DNA of 64,000 nucleotides from Bacteroidales bacterium UBA5349 (GCA_002410065.1 DHQB01000018.1:21644-85643); one strand, 5' to 3'; shown: positions 1 through 8,959, counted from the first letter of the stretch. Translations and numbers: made by a program. Notes: generated by a model from the letters alone, not told the origin.

Positions 1-1
1 A

Positions 2-1342
2 AAGCACACAACTCGTTTGGGGATGGGTGCATGCCGCGGGAAACGCTGCATTAAGCGACTTAAAACAGCATTAATTCCAATGGGCATCCAGATTGTTGGT
101 GATGCAACGCCTCGTGGCCCACTTAGCAATCAGGTAAACATGGGCGAACTTTATCCAAGGGAGGTTCCTGAAACCTATATTACGGGTATTAATGGCAAAG
201 CCAAAAGAATTGAGAAGATAACCACCCTTATTGCTGGTGGCGGGATGGGCGGAAGTGCACTTTTCCGTTATATGTCCGAAGCGGGACTCAAACCAGTTTT
301 GGTAAACTATGGACGGGGTGCAAGTTGGCGTAATATTGCAGGGGGAAGAACTGCTTTCTCTGTACCCGAAATCTCACAGATTGCAGCAGAAAATCACCAA
401 ATATTCAAAGATTTACAGGCAAAAAGCAATATCGACTATCGTGCCATAAACTACGTTAGCTTTGCCCACGACGAGGCTACCTATAAAGTTCTGGATGATT
501 CGAGAGCATGGAGTCAGGCACGCATGGTGGCACCAAAGGATTTCCGTAAGGAAATATCGCCATACTTCAGCAACACTATCGACACCTACAAAGCAGCCCT
601 TATATCGGATAACTGCTGGCAAGCCACCCCAGGCAAGGTTGTTGATATGCTTCGTAAGATTGGCATTGAAAAAGGGGGAATAGTTAAAGAGGATTGCGAA
701 CTCATAAGCGTTCACCGTAACGGGAATGGATATGTTGCATTAGTGCGCGACCACGATAAAGGCTACATTGAGTATCATGCTGAGAATTTTGTAAACTCCC
801 TTGGCCCAACCGGCGATAAATTTTCGCGGCAATTAGGCCTCAACATTGGTCTATACCCAGTTAAGCATCAGGCATTTATTACACGTCGCTTGCCTTGGAT
901 GGGCATTAAAGACTCGCCTCTCCCAATGCTTATCGACAGGAGAAACTACAAAGGTTTTGTAGCTGTGTACGGCCAACAGCTTGCCGAAACGGGTCAAATA
1001 ATTGGATGCGCCTCGCCTGCTGTTGATTCGCAGGAGGCCGCCAAAAACCTGAAGATAAACTCGCAAGAGTTTCTTGAGATAGCATCCGAAGTATTTGCCA
1101 ATTGGATACCTGAGCTAAGCTCTGTTGGGTTCCAAGCAGTTTGGGCGGGTTACTATGTTGAGCCCCGCATGTTTATCGACCCCGAGCATGGTTTGTTTAC
1201 GGGTCTTCGTGGTCAGGGTTTTATGCTTGGCATGGGGTTAGCCCGTATGTATGTTGATGCAATGCTTGGTAAGCCTATACCTGAGTACTTTAAACGTTTA
1301 GGTATATCGGGTGATGGATTACCCGAAAAAGCCTTTAAATAG
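2..1342 (+). CDS. [2Fe-2S]/FAD-dependent oxidoreductase, 5'-truncated by window edge
   Basis: The reading frame is open from base 2 with no start, so the gene begins outside the window. The first visible residues (TRLGMGACRGKRC, with two cysteines) resemble the C-terminal half of a BFD-like [2Fe-2S] domain as found in opine oxidase and HcnB-type proteins. After a linker, a dinucleotide-binding AGGGMGGSA motif opens a DAO-type FAD domain that runs to the end, with a late GLRGQGFMLGMGLA segment that fits the second FAD contact. The TTG at 17 is inside the iron-sulfur motif and is not a real start. A multi-domain amine or amino-acid dehydrogenase is plausible; the substrate is not visible. A strong terminator follows. 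Confidence 0.75.
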   Translation, partial: KHTTRLGMGACRGKRCIKRLKTALIPMGIQIVGDATPRGPLSNQVNMGELYPREVPETYITGINGKAKRIEKITTLIAGGGMGGSALFRYMSEAGLKPVLVNYGRGASWRNIAGGRTAFSVPEISQIAAENHQIFKDLQAKSNIDYRAINYVSFAHDEATYKVLDDSRAWSQARMVAPKDFRKEISPYFSNTIDTYKAALISDNCWQATPGKVVDMLRKIGIEKGGIVKEDCELISVHRNGNGYVALVRDHDKGYIEYHAENFVNSLGPTGDKFSRQLGLNIGLYPVKHQAFITRRLPWMGIKDSPLPMLIDRRNYKGFVAVYGQQLAETGQIIGCASPAVDSQEAAKNLKINSQEFLEIASEVFANWIPELSSVGFQAVWAGYYVEPRMFIDPEHGLFTGLRGQGFMLGMGLARMYVDAMLGKPIPEYFKRLGISGDGLPEKAFK

Positions 1343-1365
1343 ATATAAAGCCTAACTATATATTT

Positions 1366-1407
1366 AAGCCTCGTAACGGAATTAATTTCCATTGCGAGGC
1401 TTTTTTA
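1366..1407 (+). terminator. Intrinsic terminator after the oxidoreductase
   Basis: An 8-bp stem AAGCCTCG (1366-1373) pairs with CGAGGCTT (1395-1402). An inner GGAA/TTCC pairing shortens the loop, and the hairpin is followed by a T-run. Confidence 0.85.
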
Positions 1408-1598
1408 TATACTCCATTTGCTGTAAATATCAAAACATTGTATTCTTTTGCAATAGAACTTAGTTCACACAAACCAACATTATGAGAGTTTGTCAAAATT
1501 CTGAAAATAAGACCCCTATACTAAACAATTGCGCGTATAATCGCCTAAATTAAGGTTTTCGTACAACCAAATATTTCATAATACAATATTCGAAATTA

Positions 1599-3722
1599 AT
1601 GCCAAATAATGACATAATAGATAGGCTAAACGAAAGGGTAAAGCAACTTGAAGCAAAGAACCTAGATTTACAAAGGGCATTTGAGCAAATAGAAAAACTC
1701 AATACAAATAGGCCTAAAACAGAGGATATGCTTTCTAACGGCAATAGTTATGAGCAAGTTAGTGATCAACTTCGTTTAAGCCAAGAAAGATTTAAAAACC
1801 TTGTAGATTTACTTCCGATAACCGTTTGGGAATCCGATAGAAATGGAGTGTTTACTTTTATAAACAAATGCGCAACACAAGAGTTTGGTTATACCCCAAA
1901 AGAGGCAAATGGTATTATTAATGTTGTTGAAACTGTGGTTCCTATTCAGCGTGAAGGTATTATTGCCACCCTTATGCAAGGTATAGAGGGAGATAGAGTC
2001 GGAATTGAGTTAACCTTTTTGAGGAAAAACGGTACCACTTTTGAAGGTTTAGTTCATTACTCAGCTATTATTAAAGAGGGCGAACTATTGGGTTATCAAG
2101 GCACAATTACAAACATTACCCAGCAAAAGCAAACAGAAGCCAAACTAAGAGAGAAGGAAGAACATTACCGTTTAATTGTAGAAAATCAAAACGATCTAAT
2201 TGTAAAGGTTAACACCAAAAATGAGTTTGTATACGTTAGCCCCAGCTATTGCAAATACTTCAACAAAACTGAAGATGAACTTCTTAGTAAATCCTTTTTC
2301 CCTTTAGTTCATGAAGAGGATAGAGAAAAAACTAGTAATGCAATTAAAGAACTCTATAATAATGCATCTCATGTCTACATAGAACAAAGGGTATTTGTTA
2401 ATAATGAATGGAGGTGGCTTTCATGGCTTGATTCACCAATACTAGATATCGACAATAATGTAGTTGAAATTATTGGTGTAGGAAGAGACATTACAGAGAA
2501 AAAGGTGATTGAAGAAGCCCTTAGGCAAAGCGAAGAGAACTACCACACCATATTCCAACTAGCCAACGATTCAATTATTCTTCACGATGCAGAATCCGGG
2601 GCAGTAATCGATGCAAATAATAATGCTATTCAATCGTACGGTTACAAAAATCTAGACGAGATGAAAAGCAAGGGGTATACAGCAGAATCACCCTATGGCA
2701 AAAAGGAAGCGGAAAAGTGGATTAGGCTTTGCCTACAGGAAGGGCTACAAGTTTTTGAATGGAAAACCACCAGAATTGATGGTTCAATGTTTTGGCAAGA
2801 AGTGCATCTATCAAAAATACAAATACAGGGAAAAGAACAGCTAATTTCAATTAGTAGAGATATCACCAAAAGAAAGTCAACTGAGGAGCGAATTCAAAAA
2901 ATAAATCACGAGTTAAAAGAACGAAATGAAGAGTATGCTGCGCTTAACGAAGAGCATGAAGCCCAAAATGAAGAACTAAAGAATGCTAAAGAGAGAGCCG
3001 AAGAAGCTGACAGACTTAAAAGTGCATTTTTAGCCAATATGAGCCACGAGATACGTACGCCCATGAATGCAATAATGGGTTTCTCAAACCTAATTGAGCG
3101 GGGACAAGCTTCCGCAGAAAAGGAAAAACAGTACGCACAAATAATTAAACGTAGAAGCAACGATTTGCTTAAGATTATTGACGACATTCTGGATATTTCA
3201 AAAATTGAAGCAAACCAATTGGTGGTTTCTTCAACCTCGGGCAACATAAACAGGCTACTTGATGAGGTTCTTGAATATTCCCTTACAAAAGTTGAGGTTG
3301 ATGCAAACATTAACACCAAAATTAGCATAGTAAATCAGTTAATTAACAATCCTATCATTGAAACAGACTTTGGCAGGTTAAAACAAGTGCTCTTCAACCT
3401 TATTGAGAATGCACTAAAGTTTACTCCAGAAGGTAATATTGAGATTGGATGCAAGGAGCAATCGGGCAAAAAAATTCTTTTCTATGTAAAGGATTCCGGC
3501 ACGGGCATTCCGGCCAAAATGCAAAGCCAAATATTCGAAAGATTTCAGCAAGCACATAAAACAATCAGCATTGGCGGAACAGGTTTAGGCCTGGCAATAT
3601 GTAAAGGTATTACCAATTTGCTAGGGGGAGATATTTGGGTTGAATCAGAGGAAGGCAAGGGGTCAACTTTTTATTTTACCATTGAGCATAAAGTCCCTAG
3701 AGTTAACTTTATAGAAAAATAA
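1599..3722 (+). CDS. PAS-domain sensor histidine kinase (no receiver)
   Basis: A soluble 707-residue kinase with no clear membrane segment. A short N-terminal coiled coil is followed by three PAS modules (about residues 65-175, 185-305 and 310-430), a second coiled coil rich in Glu and Lys, and a HisKA domain with FLANMSHEIRTPMN and phospho-acceptor His483. The ATPase domain has N-box NLIENALKF, G1 DSGTGIP and G2 GGTGLGLAI, all intact, so the kinase should be active. It ends without a receiver domain, unlike the other PAS kinases in the window, and no response regulator gene lies beside it; its partner must be elsewhere. Ligand unknown. Confidence 0.9.
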   Translation: MPNNDIIDRLNERVKQLEAKNLDLQRAFEQIEKLNTNRPKTEDMLSNGNSYEQVSDQLRLSQERFKNLVDLLPITVWESDRNGVFTFINKCATQEFGYTPKEANGIINVVETVVPIQREGIIATLMQGIEGDRVGIELTFLRKNGTTFEGLVHYSAIIKEGELLGYQGTITNITQQKQTEAKLREKEEHYRLIVENQNDLIVKVNTKNEFVYVSPSYCKYFNKTEDELLSKSFFPLVHEEDREKTSNAIKELYNNASHVYIEQRVFVNNEWRWLSWLDSPILDIDNNVVEIIGVGRDITEKKVIEEALRQSEENYHTIFQLANDSIILHDAESGAVIDANNNAIQSYGYKNLDEMKSKGYTAESPYGKKEAEKWIRLCLQEGLQVFEWKTTRIDGSMFWQEVHLSKIQIQGKEQLISISRDITKRKSTEERIQKINHELKERNEEYAALNEEHEAQNEELKNAKERAEEADRLKSAFLANMSHEIRTPMNAIMGFSNLIERGQASAEKEKQYAQIIKRRSNDLLKIIDDILDISKIEANQLVVSSTSGNINRLLDEVLEYSLTKVEVDANINTKISIVNQLINNPIIETDFGRLKQVLFNLIENALKFTPEGNIEIGCKEQSGKKILFYVKDSGTGIPAKMQSQIFERFQQAHKTISIGGTGLGLAICKGITNLLGGDIWVESEEGKGSTFYFTIEHKVPRVNFIEK

Positions 3723-3779
3723 GTAGCACAGAGTTACATTTTTTGCTATTTTTATAATTCAAACCTAAAACCATCTAAT

Positions 3780-4283
3780 ATGAAAAAGATTACTATTCTA
3801 AGCATTGCAATTACATGCCTATTTATCTTAGGAAGTTGTGGTTCAAAAGAGAAGAAGGCATCCTCAGATTATGTGTCAACATTTGAACCAATGCAAATTG
3901 AAATCCCTGCAGAACTTAAGGATAACCCTGAAGCAGTGGAGTATATTAATGGCATGACCAAAGCAGTTGATGCTTATTCGATAGCATTAGATAAGGTGGC
4001 TGCAGAGATTTACAAAATGGGGTTAAAGGATGGTGAAGAGCCATCAACAATGCAGAAGATTAAGCTAATTCAGGTATTGGCACCTCACTTTGAAGCTTTA
4101 AGTAAATCTACGGAACCCTTTATGAACTTTATGGAACAAAGCAACTACCTTAATGGCGAACTCACCGAGGAAGAACAGCTGGCTTTTGCAACTGTAATGC
4201 AACGATTTGAAAAGCGCATGGGAGAGCTTGAACAAAAATATGAAAAGCTTAATGTAATATCAGGGTCAACTGCTGATAACTAA
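3780..4283 (+). CDS. Small predicted lipoprotein, function unknown
   Basis: 167 residues. A hydrophobic signal segment ends in ILGSC, giving a lipobox with Cys20, so the protein is probably a membrane-anchored lipoprotein. The mature part is acidic and helical, with no motif I recognise. It starts 57 bp after the PAS kinase on the same strand and could be co-transcribed with it. A convergent terminator follows. Confidence 0.75.
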   Translation: MKKITILSIAITCLFILGSCGSKEKKASSDYVSTFEPMQIEIPAELKDNPEAVEYINGMTKAVDAYSIALDKVAAEIYKMGLKDGEEPSTMQKIKLIQVLAPHFEALSKSTEPFMNFMEQSNYLNGELTEEEQLAFATVMQRFEKRMGELEQKYEKLNVISGSTADN

Positions 4284-4289
4284 TTATAT

Positions 4290-4317
4290 AAAAAGGGTCG
4301 GGCTTTATACCCGACCC
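4290..4317 (-). terminator. Terminator between the lipoprotein and sod genes
   Basis: GGGTCGGG (4295-4302) pairs with CCCGACCC (4310-4317) around a 7-base loop. The T-run lies on the minus-strand side (A-run at 4290-4294), so it best serves the leftward sod transcript. It may also stop the lipoprotein transcript. Confidence 0.8.
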
Positions 4318-4368
4318 TTACCCCCAACTTAAACCAAACTAACAGAAAAAAAGGGGTTAATTAAAAAC

Positions 4369-4971
4369 TCATTTTTTTGTAAATCTTTTCTCAACCTCAG
4401 ACCAGTTTACAACGTGCCAAAAATTCTCGATGTATTCGGGTCGACGATTCTGATACTTTAAATAGTATGCATGCTCCCAAACATCAAGTGCCAGCAATGG
4501 GTATCCTTTCACATCAGCCACATCCATAAGCGGATTATCTTGATTTGGTGTTGAAACAATTTCTAACTCTCCATTCTTGTCAATTAGCCAAGCCCATCCA
4601 GATCCGAAGCGGGTTGCCGCAGCGGCATTGAATTTCTCTTTAAAACTTTCGAATGTTCCAAATTTCGCATTTATAGCATCGGCTATTTTACCCGTGGGCT
4701 TTCCTCCTGCGTTAGGCGCCATAAGCGACCAAAAGAGTTTGTGGTTGTAAAATCCGCCTCCGTTATTCCTAACAGCAGCTGAGTGCTTCGAAATATCTTT
4801 TAATATCTCTTCAATTGGTAAACCACTAAGTGGAGTATTCTCAATAGCCTTATTAAGATTATTGGTATAACCACCATGATGCTTAGTATAATGTATCTCC
4901 ATGGTTTGCGCATCAATATGAGGCTCTAAAGCATCGTAGCTGTAGGGTAATTTTGGTAATTCAAATGACAT
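4369..4971 (-). CDS. sodB: Superoxide dismutase, Fe/Mn family
   Basis: 200 residues, the usual length. It converts superoxide to hydrogen peroxide and oxygen in the cytoplasm. Metal ligands are visible: His27 in IHYTKHH, the His of YNHKLFW, and the Asp and His of DVWEHAYYLKY. The GGGFYNH and NQDNPLM segments resemble the Mn or cambialistic enzymes of other Bacteroidota more than the classical Fe type (AQVWNH), so metal preference cannot be fixed from sequence. No signal peptide. Single-gene unit with its own terminator. Confidence 0.95.
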   Translation of the reverse strand: MSFELPKLPYSYDALEPHIDAQTMEIHYTKHHGGYTNNLNKAIENTPLSGLPIEEILKDISKHSAAVRNNGGGFYNHKLFWSLMAPNAGGKPTGKIADAINAKFGTFESFKEKFNAAAATRFGSGWAWLIDKNGELEIVSTPNQDNPLMDVADVKGYPLLALDVWEHAYYLKYQNRRPEYIENFWHVVNWSEVEKRFTKK

Positions 4972-5107
4972 ATCCTTGTAATTTTTAAGTTATTATTTAG
5001 ACTGTTTCTAAATACAAAACAAGGCAAGCCAAAATTTGTTCAGCTGTTTATTGTACTATGGATAGAAAAAGGGGGAAAGGGATGTTATTGTTGAAGAGTA
5101 AAGATTT

Positions 5108-5305
5108 CTATACCTTTTTACCGTTGGGCTTAACTTGACGAACGATCTCTCGCTTTGAGCGATATACCTCAATGCCAAAAAAGAAATATTGAACATCCCA
5201 AAACTCAACAAACCATTTATTATCAAGAGAATTAATCGTTTCTAGGAGAACCCTAGAGGTTCCGAATAAGGGCCGTTTTGGAATATCTTTTAATGTATCT
5301 TGCAT
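5108..5305 (-). CDS. Small hypothetical protein (65 aa)
   Basis: A 65-residue ORF with an ATG start, alone in the 0.5 kb between sod and mqnD. The predicted protein is rich in aromatic residues in the middle (FVEFWDVQYFFFGIEVY) and basic at the end (KPNGKKV). Its composition looks protein-like. I do not recognise a family. It could be a real small protein or chance; the absence of a competing gene is the main support. Confidence 0.4.
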   Translation of the reverse strand: MQDTLKDIPKRPLFGTSRVLLETINSLDNKWFVEFWDVQYFFFGIEVYRSKREIVRQVKPNGKKV

Positions 5306-5468
5306 TAATTAGTTCATTGTGTTCATAAAGTTAAGCAAACGGGAGTATTTAAGCAAAGATCTTTATTATAAAACTATAAAAGAAAAGGCACATCCTTTTT
5401 ATGTCAATCGCAAAGTGCTGTTTATCAAAATACACCCACTATTTATTAAAAGCAGATACTTTCAAAAT

Positions 5469-6305
5469 TTAGCAAACAAAAAATGGTTCTATTAGTTCTG
5501 CCCCTTTATACTGCTCAAAGTTCGAAGATTTTTCAAGCATCATTCGAACCGTATTCTTTCCCCTTTCACCAAGATCGATGGAAAAATTATTAACGTAAAG
5601 CTCTATATGGCTTAGAATAACTTGCTCGTCCATTTCCTGCGCATGCATTTTAACAAAAGACATTGTTTCTCTGCTATTGGCAAAAGCATACTCAACGCTT
5701 TGCCGGGTTAAAGTATTTAACTCGCGCTTTACTTTTTCTGGTAAATAGCGCCTAATAGCTATACCGCCTAAAGGAACTGGGTTTGCTGTGGTTTCCTCCC
5801 AAAATTCGCCCAGATCAATTACCTTGAACAATCCTTTTTGCTTATAGGTAAACCTACCTTCGTGTATAAGCACTCCCACATCTACCTCATTCTGCAGCAC
5901 TGCCTCCTCAATATCAGAAAAGAGGTAAACCTTCTTGTTCGTTGCCTCGGGAAATGCAAGGCTAAGAAGAAAATTGGCCGTAGTTGTTTTCCCTGGAATT
6001 GCTATTTTAGCATGTTCAACCTCATCGGGGTAAATCTTGCGCTTTGATACCACCAACGGACCAACCCCACTCCCCAATGCACTCCCAGCTGTAAGCAACT
6101 GATATTCTTTGCTAACTAAAGGATAAAGCGCATAACTAATCTTTACCATATCGGCTTCGCCGCTAAGCGCAAGGTTGTTAAGTTCCTGAATATCGGCTAG
6201 AGTAACATCAAACTTATACCCTCCAGCATTTAGTCGTTTATTTACAAGCGCTTCAAAAATAAAAGTATCGTTTGGGCAGGTTGAGATGGCAAGTTTAATC
6301 TTCAT
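5469..6305 (-). CDS. mqnD: 1,4-dihydroxy-6-naphthoate synthase
   Basis: 278 residues. MqnD carries out the last dedicated step of the futalosine route to menaquinone, turning cyclic dehypoxanthinyl futalosine into 1,4-dihydroxy-6-naphthoate. The opening LAISTCPNDTFIFEAL and the periplasmic-binding-protein-like fold, including SYALYPLVSKEYQLL and VDVGVLIHEGRFTY, are typical of the family. It starts 5 bp after the end of mqnB, so the two form an operon. The other pathway genes (mqnA, mqnC, mqnE) are not in this window. Confidence 0.93.
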   Translation of the reverse strand: MKIKLAISTCPNDTFIFEALVNKRLNAGGYKFDVTLADIQELNNLALSGEADMVKISYALYPLVSKEYQLLTAGSALGSGVGPLVVSKRKIYPDEVEHAKIAIPGKTTTANFLLSLAFPEATNKKVYLFSDIEEAVLQNEVDVGVLIHEGRFTYKQKGLFKVIDLGEFWEETTANPVPLGGIAIRRYLPEKVKRELNTLTRQSVEYAFANSRETMSFVKMHAQEMDEQVILSHIELYVNNFSIDLGERGKNTVRMMLEKSSNFEQYKGAELIEPFFVC

Positions 6306-6310
6306 CAGTA

Positions 6311-6979
6311 CTAGTTTTGAGAATGGCTATCAATAAACTCCACAGTTGCACTGTACAGGTTGACTATTGCCAATGGCATGTTCCACCGTTCCTTGTTTCT
6401 GGGTTCAACCCAGTTTGAAATTGACCTGATGCAAACAAAGGGAACGTTCAACTGCAAGCAGGTATAGAACACAGAGGCGCACTCCATGGTTTCAATCTGT
6501 GGCGAATAACGATTGATAAGCTGATTAATTTCACCTTCGGAACCTGATGCTTTTGCAAGAGTAATTCCCGTAACCCCCTGGTATTTATTGGCAACACCAA
6601 ATAAAGTCTGATGCTCCCAGTGCATCCATCCGTTTTGAAAAGGAAATGCATTGGGGTTAGCTATACCCAAATCGAACTGCGAAAGAAAAGAGCCTTTATC
6701 GTCGGCACCATAATCGGCAAAAGTATCGCGCTTTACTACCACAATGCTTCCCAACTCAACGTCCTTAGCGTAAGCACCTGCAACCCCAATATTAACTATT
6801 GTAAGGTTTGGCATATTAGCCAATGCTTTGGTAAGGTAAAATGCAGTTGGTACCGCACCAACGCCTGTAATCAAAACTGAAATATCTGGCATTAAGGGAG
6901 TAATTATTCCCTGCTCTATGTTTAACCCTTTAATCAAGGGTTCCACTTCGTATTTGGTGGCAGCTGTTATTAATAGCAT
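6311..6979 (-). CDS. mqnB: Futalosine hydrolase
   Basis: MqnB removes hypoxanthine from futalosine in the alternative menaquinone pathway. The protein is a purine-nucleoside-phosphorylase-like hydrolase, with LLITAATKYEVEPL at the start, ITGVGAVPTAFYL, and METMECASVFYTCL-like active-site residues (IETMECASVFY) near the end. A longer frame is open to 7015, but I chose the ATG at 6979 because the family begins MLLITAAT and because a terminator hairpin lies at 6996-7026, over the extra codons. AAGGAC sits just before this start. First gene of mqnB-mqnD. Confidence 0.92.
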   Translation of the reverse strand: MLLITAATKYEVEPLIKGLNIEQGIITPLMPDISVLITGVGAVPTAFYLTKALANMPNLTIVNIGVAGAYAKDVELGSIVVVKRDTFADYGADDKGSFLSQFDLGIANPNAFPFQNGWMHWEHQTLFGVANKYQGVTGITLAKASGSEGEINQLINRYSPQIETMECASVFYTCLQLNVPFVCIRSISNWVEPRNKERWNMPLAIVNLYSATVEFIDSHSQN

Positions 6980-6986
6980 CGTCCTT

Positions 6987-7026
6987 AAAAAAAAATAGTT
7001 GGGTAAATATAACATTTACCCAACTA
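6987..7026 (-). terminator. Strong terminator after the beta-barrel gene, abutting mqnB
   Basis: A perfect 13-bp stem, TAGTTGGGTAAAT (6996-7008) with ATTTACCCAACTA (7014-7026), has a 5-base loop and is followed on the minus strand by a run of 9 T. It ends the leftward transcript of the gene at 7047-7757. It ends only about 8 bases before the mqnB start codon, so it may also control mqnB by read-through. Confidence 0.85.
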
Positions 7027-7046
7027 TATTCAATGTGTTTTGATGG

Positions 7047-7757
7047 TTACTGAGCGTCGGGATCGACTCTCTTTTTGCGGATGCGAAGCATTAAATCAAC
7101 CAGATCATATTTATATACTATAGAAATGGCAAAAGTTCTGTTTCGATTCTTTGCAGTATCACTGGTATGAACATCTAAAAAACTTTGATCGTACCGAAGA
7201 TCTATTCCCCAAATACCATAATCAACCTCGTACTCGGCTCCAACGCCAATCGACATACCCCAGTCCACTCTGCGCCAGCCCTCTGGGTCTAAATCTTCTT
7301 CTAACCCTTCATTTTGTCCAGACTCAGACTCAAAAACCATAGTTCCTCCAGTTCTAACATTAGCAAAAGTTCCCCCTTTAGCATAAACCTTTGATAGGCC
7401 AAGAATCTTAAACGAGTATTTTGCCAGTAAGGGTATTCCTAAATAGTTAACATTATACTTTGTGGAACCTCCATCAAATGTCTGCTTGTGACCCTTAGTA
7501 AGGAAAACTAATTCGCCATCAATCGAAAACCTGTTGGTAAACCCAAGTTCACCAACAACACCAAACTGATAACCTATTCTGTTTTTATTTTTAACCCCGG
7601 AAAACTCCGTCCAGTTTGATATTTGAGAGAAGTTTGTTCCCAGTTTTGGACCAACATATACAAAGCCCACCTCCTGTCCAGCAATTTTAAATAATTGTGC
7701 ATTTGCAACATTAAAAAATGTGAGGAGGAGGAGCAAAAGAATAGAATACTTTTTCAT
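7047..7757 (-). CDS. Outer-membrane beta-barrel protein
   Basis: 236 residues. A signal peptide (YSILLLLLLTFFNVANAQ) is followed by alternating beta strands rich in Gly and aromatic residues, such as VYVGPKLGTNFSQ, YQFGVVGELGF and GVGAEYEVDYGIWGIDLRY, as in porin-family or PorT-like outer-membrane barrels of Bacteroidota. The last 15 residues are basic (RIRKKRVDPDAQ) rather than ending in the usual aromatic residue. The function is not predictable. It is monocistronic, with a terminator directly downstream. Confidence 0.8.
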   Translation of the reverse strand: MKKYSILLLLLLTFFNVANAQLFKIAGQEVGFVYVGPKLGTNFSQISNWTEFSGVKNKNRIGYQFGVVGELGFTNRFSIDGELVFLTKGHKQTFDGGSTKYNVNYLGIPLLAKYSFKILGLSKVYAKGGTFANVRTGGTMVFESESGQNEGLEEDLDPEGWRRVDWGMSIGVGAEYEVDYGIWGIDLRYDQSFLDVHTSDTAKNRNRTFAISIVYKYDLVDLMLRIRKKRVDPDAQ

Positions 7758-7892
7758 AAAATATGGTTTAATTTTTTAAAATGTTATCACAAATTTAATC
7801 TATTATTGGCTTGGCACTCTTCTATTAATAACCAAATTGAGACTATTCATCAAAAAAAAATATTGACTCAAATAACTCAATTGTAAAAACCA

Positions 7893-7900
7893 TAATTTTG
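7893..7900 (+). promoter_or_regulatory. -7 box TAATTTTG upstream of the HEXXH membrane protein
   Basis: Matches the Bacteroidota -7 consensus TAnnTTTG and lies 27 bp before the start at 7927. No well-spaced -33 box is seen. Confidence 0.4.
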
Positions 7901-7926
7901 ATGCTTAACTTTACCCTTATGATTGC

Positions 7927-8847
7927 ATGGTTAATGGTATCCTTGATTTTTTAAAGCTTTTAGTACTAACAACCGTTAGTCAACTAGTTTGGCTTCTTGG
8001 GCTTCTGTTTGTTTTTGGTTTACTGCTCTATCTTTTTGCCCGTTTCACCCGTATTACATACGTTAAATCGGTTGGCCAAAAACTGGATATTGTATTTACG
8101 GGTTGGATAGGTACTCCAGTCCATGAACTTGGTCATGCCATTTTCTGTATTCTCTTTAGACATAAAATTACTGCAATTAGGCTTTACAGCCCAAATGCTG
8201 AAGATGGTACTTTAGGATACGTAAACCATACATATAGCCCAAGCAGTACATACCAAAGCATAGGTAATTTTTTTATTGGTGTTGGTCCAATAATATTTGG
8301 TGCCATTGTGCTTTACGCTGCATTCCAATTTTTGGTGCCAAATACAGGAGAGGTGTTTGCAAACCTAGAATTGCAAAGCCATGGACTTGTAAAAGGTATT
8401 AGGGGTGAATATGTAAATATTTTGGAGATAATTTGGAGTACTACTAAAGCAACGCTCAAAACCCTTTTTAATAATCAAAACCTCTCCAACTATAAATTCT
8501 GGATTTTTCTTTACTTCGCTATTAGTGTTTCCTCACACATGCAGCTAAGCCCTTCCGATATTAAAGGGGCAAAAAGCGGGTTGATCTCTCTGATAATATT
8601 TTTTTTAGTAATTAACCTTATTATTTTAAGCCTTGAAATAACGGGGATTAGTAGTCATTTTGGAAACTGGTGGAATTATGTAAAAATAGAGAGCTACTCC
8701 TCTGGTATAAACAGATGGTTAGGTATGTCGGGCGCATTATTTGTGTTTGCCACAATTATATCTGCACTAAACTTTATTATCTCATACACAGCACTATCAA
8801 TTTATAATTTGATAAAAGGAAGGGGATTAATCAATCCGATTTGGTGA
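7927..8847 (+). CDS. Membrane protein with HEXXH motif, M50-like metallopeptidase candidate
   Basis: 306 residues and several hydrophobic helices: two near the N-terminus, others at about residues 115-135, 195-240 and 270-295. PVHELGHAIF places an HEXXH zinc motif (His66, Glu67, His70) at a membrane helix, as in site-2-type proteases. A second segment, SSHMQLSPSDIKGA, could supply the third ligand, because it resembles the Asp-Gly region of M50 enzymes, but the classical NPDG motif is absent. Role unknown; intramembrane proteolysis is possible. It stands alone before fabD. Confidence 0.7.
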   Translation: MVNGILDFLKLLVLTTVSQLVWLLGLLFVFGLLLYLFARFTRITYVKSVGQKLDIVFTGWIGTPVHELGHAIFCILFRHKITAIRLYSPNAEDGTLGYVNHTYSPSSTYQSIGNFFIGVGPIIFGAIVLYAAFQFLVPNTGEVFANLELQSHGLVKGIRGEYVNILEIIWSTTKATLKTLFNNQNLSNYKFWIFLYFAISVSSHMQLSPSDIKGAKSGLISLIIFFLVINLIILSLEITGISSHFGNWWNYVKIESYSSGINRWLGMSGALFVFATIISALNFIISYTALSIYNLIKGRGLINPIW

Positions 8848-8926
8848 GCATTCTAAAGAACAAAATGGCAAGTAAACCCTAATAAAGGTTTTAAACCAAA
8901 AAATCTAAACAATTGTATAAAAATAC

Positions 8927-8934
8927 TATTTTTG
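8927..8934 (+). promoter_or_regulatory. -7 box TATTTTTG upstream of fabD
   Basis: TAnnTTTG match 25 bp before the fabD ATG. The -33 element is not clear. Confidence 0.4.
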
Positions 8935-8959
8935 CACCCTAAACCTAAAAATATTATAA

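Noticed and set aside
17..19. TTG as start of the first oxidoreductase gene
   Set aside because: The frame stays open to base 2 and the TTG falls within the iron-sulfur motif (TRLGMGAC), so the gene enters from outside the window.
2906..3328. 140-codon open frame on the minus strand inside the PAS kinase
   Set aside because: It is antisense to the HisKA region of an intact kinase and has a repetitive Ser/Leu composition typical of a shadow frame.
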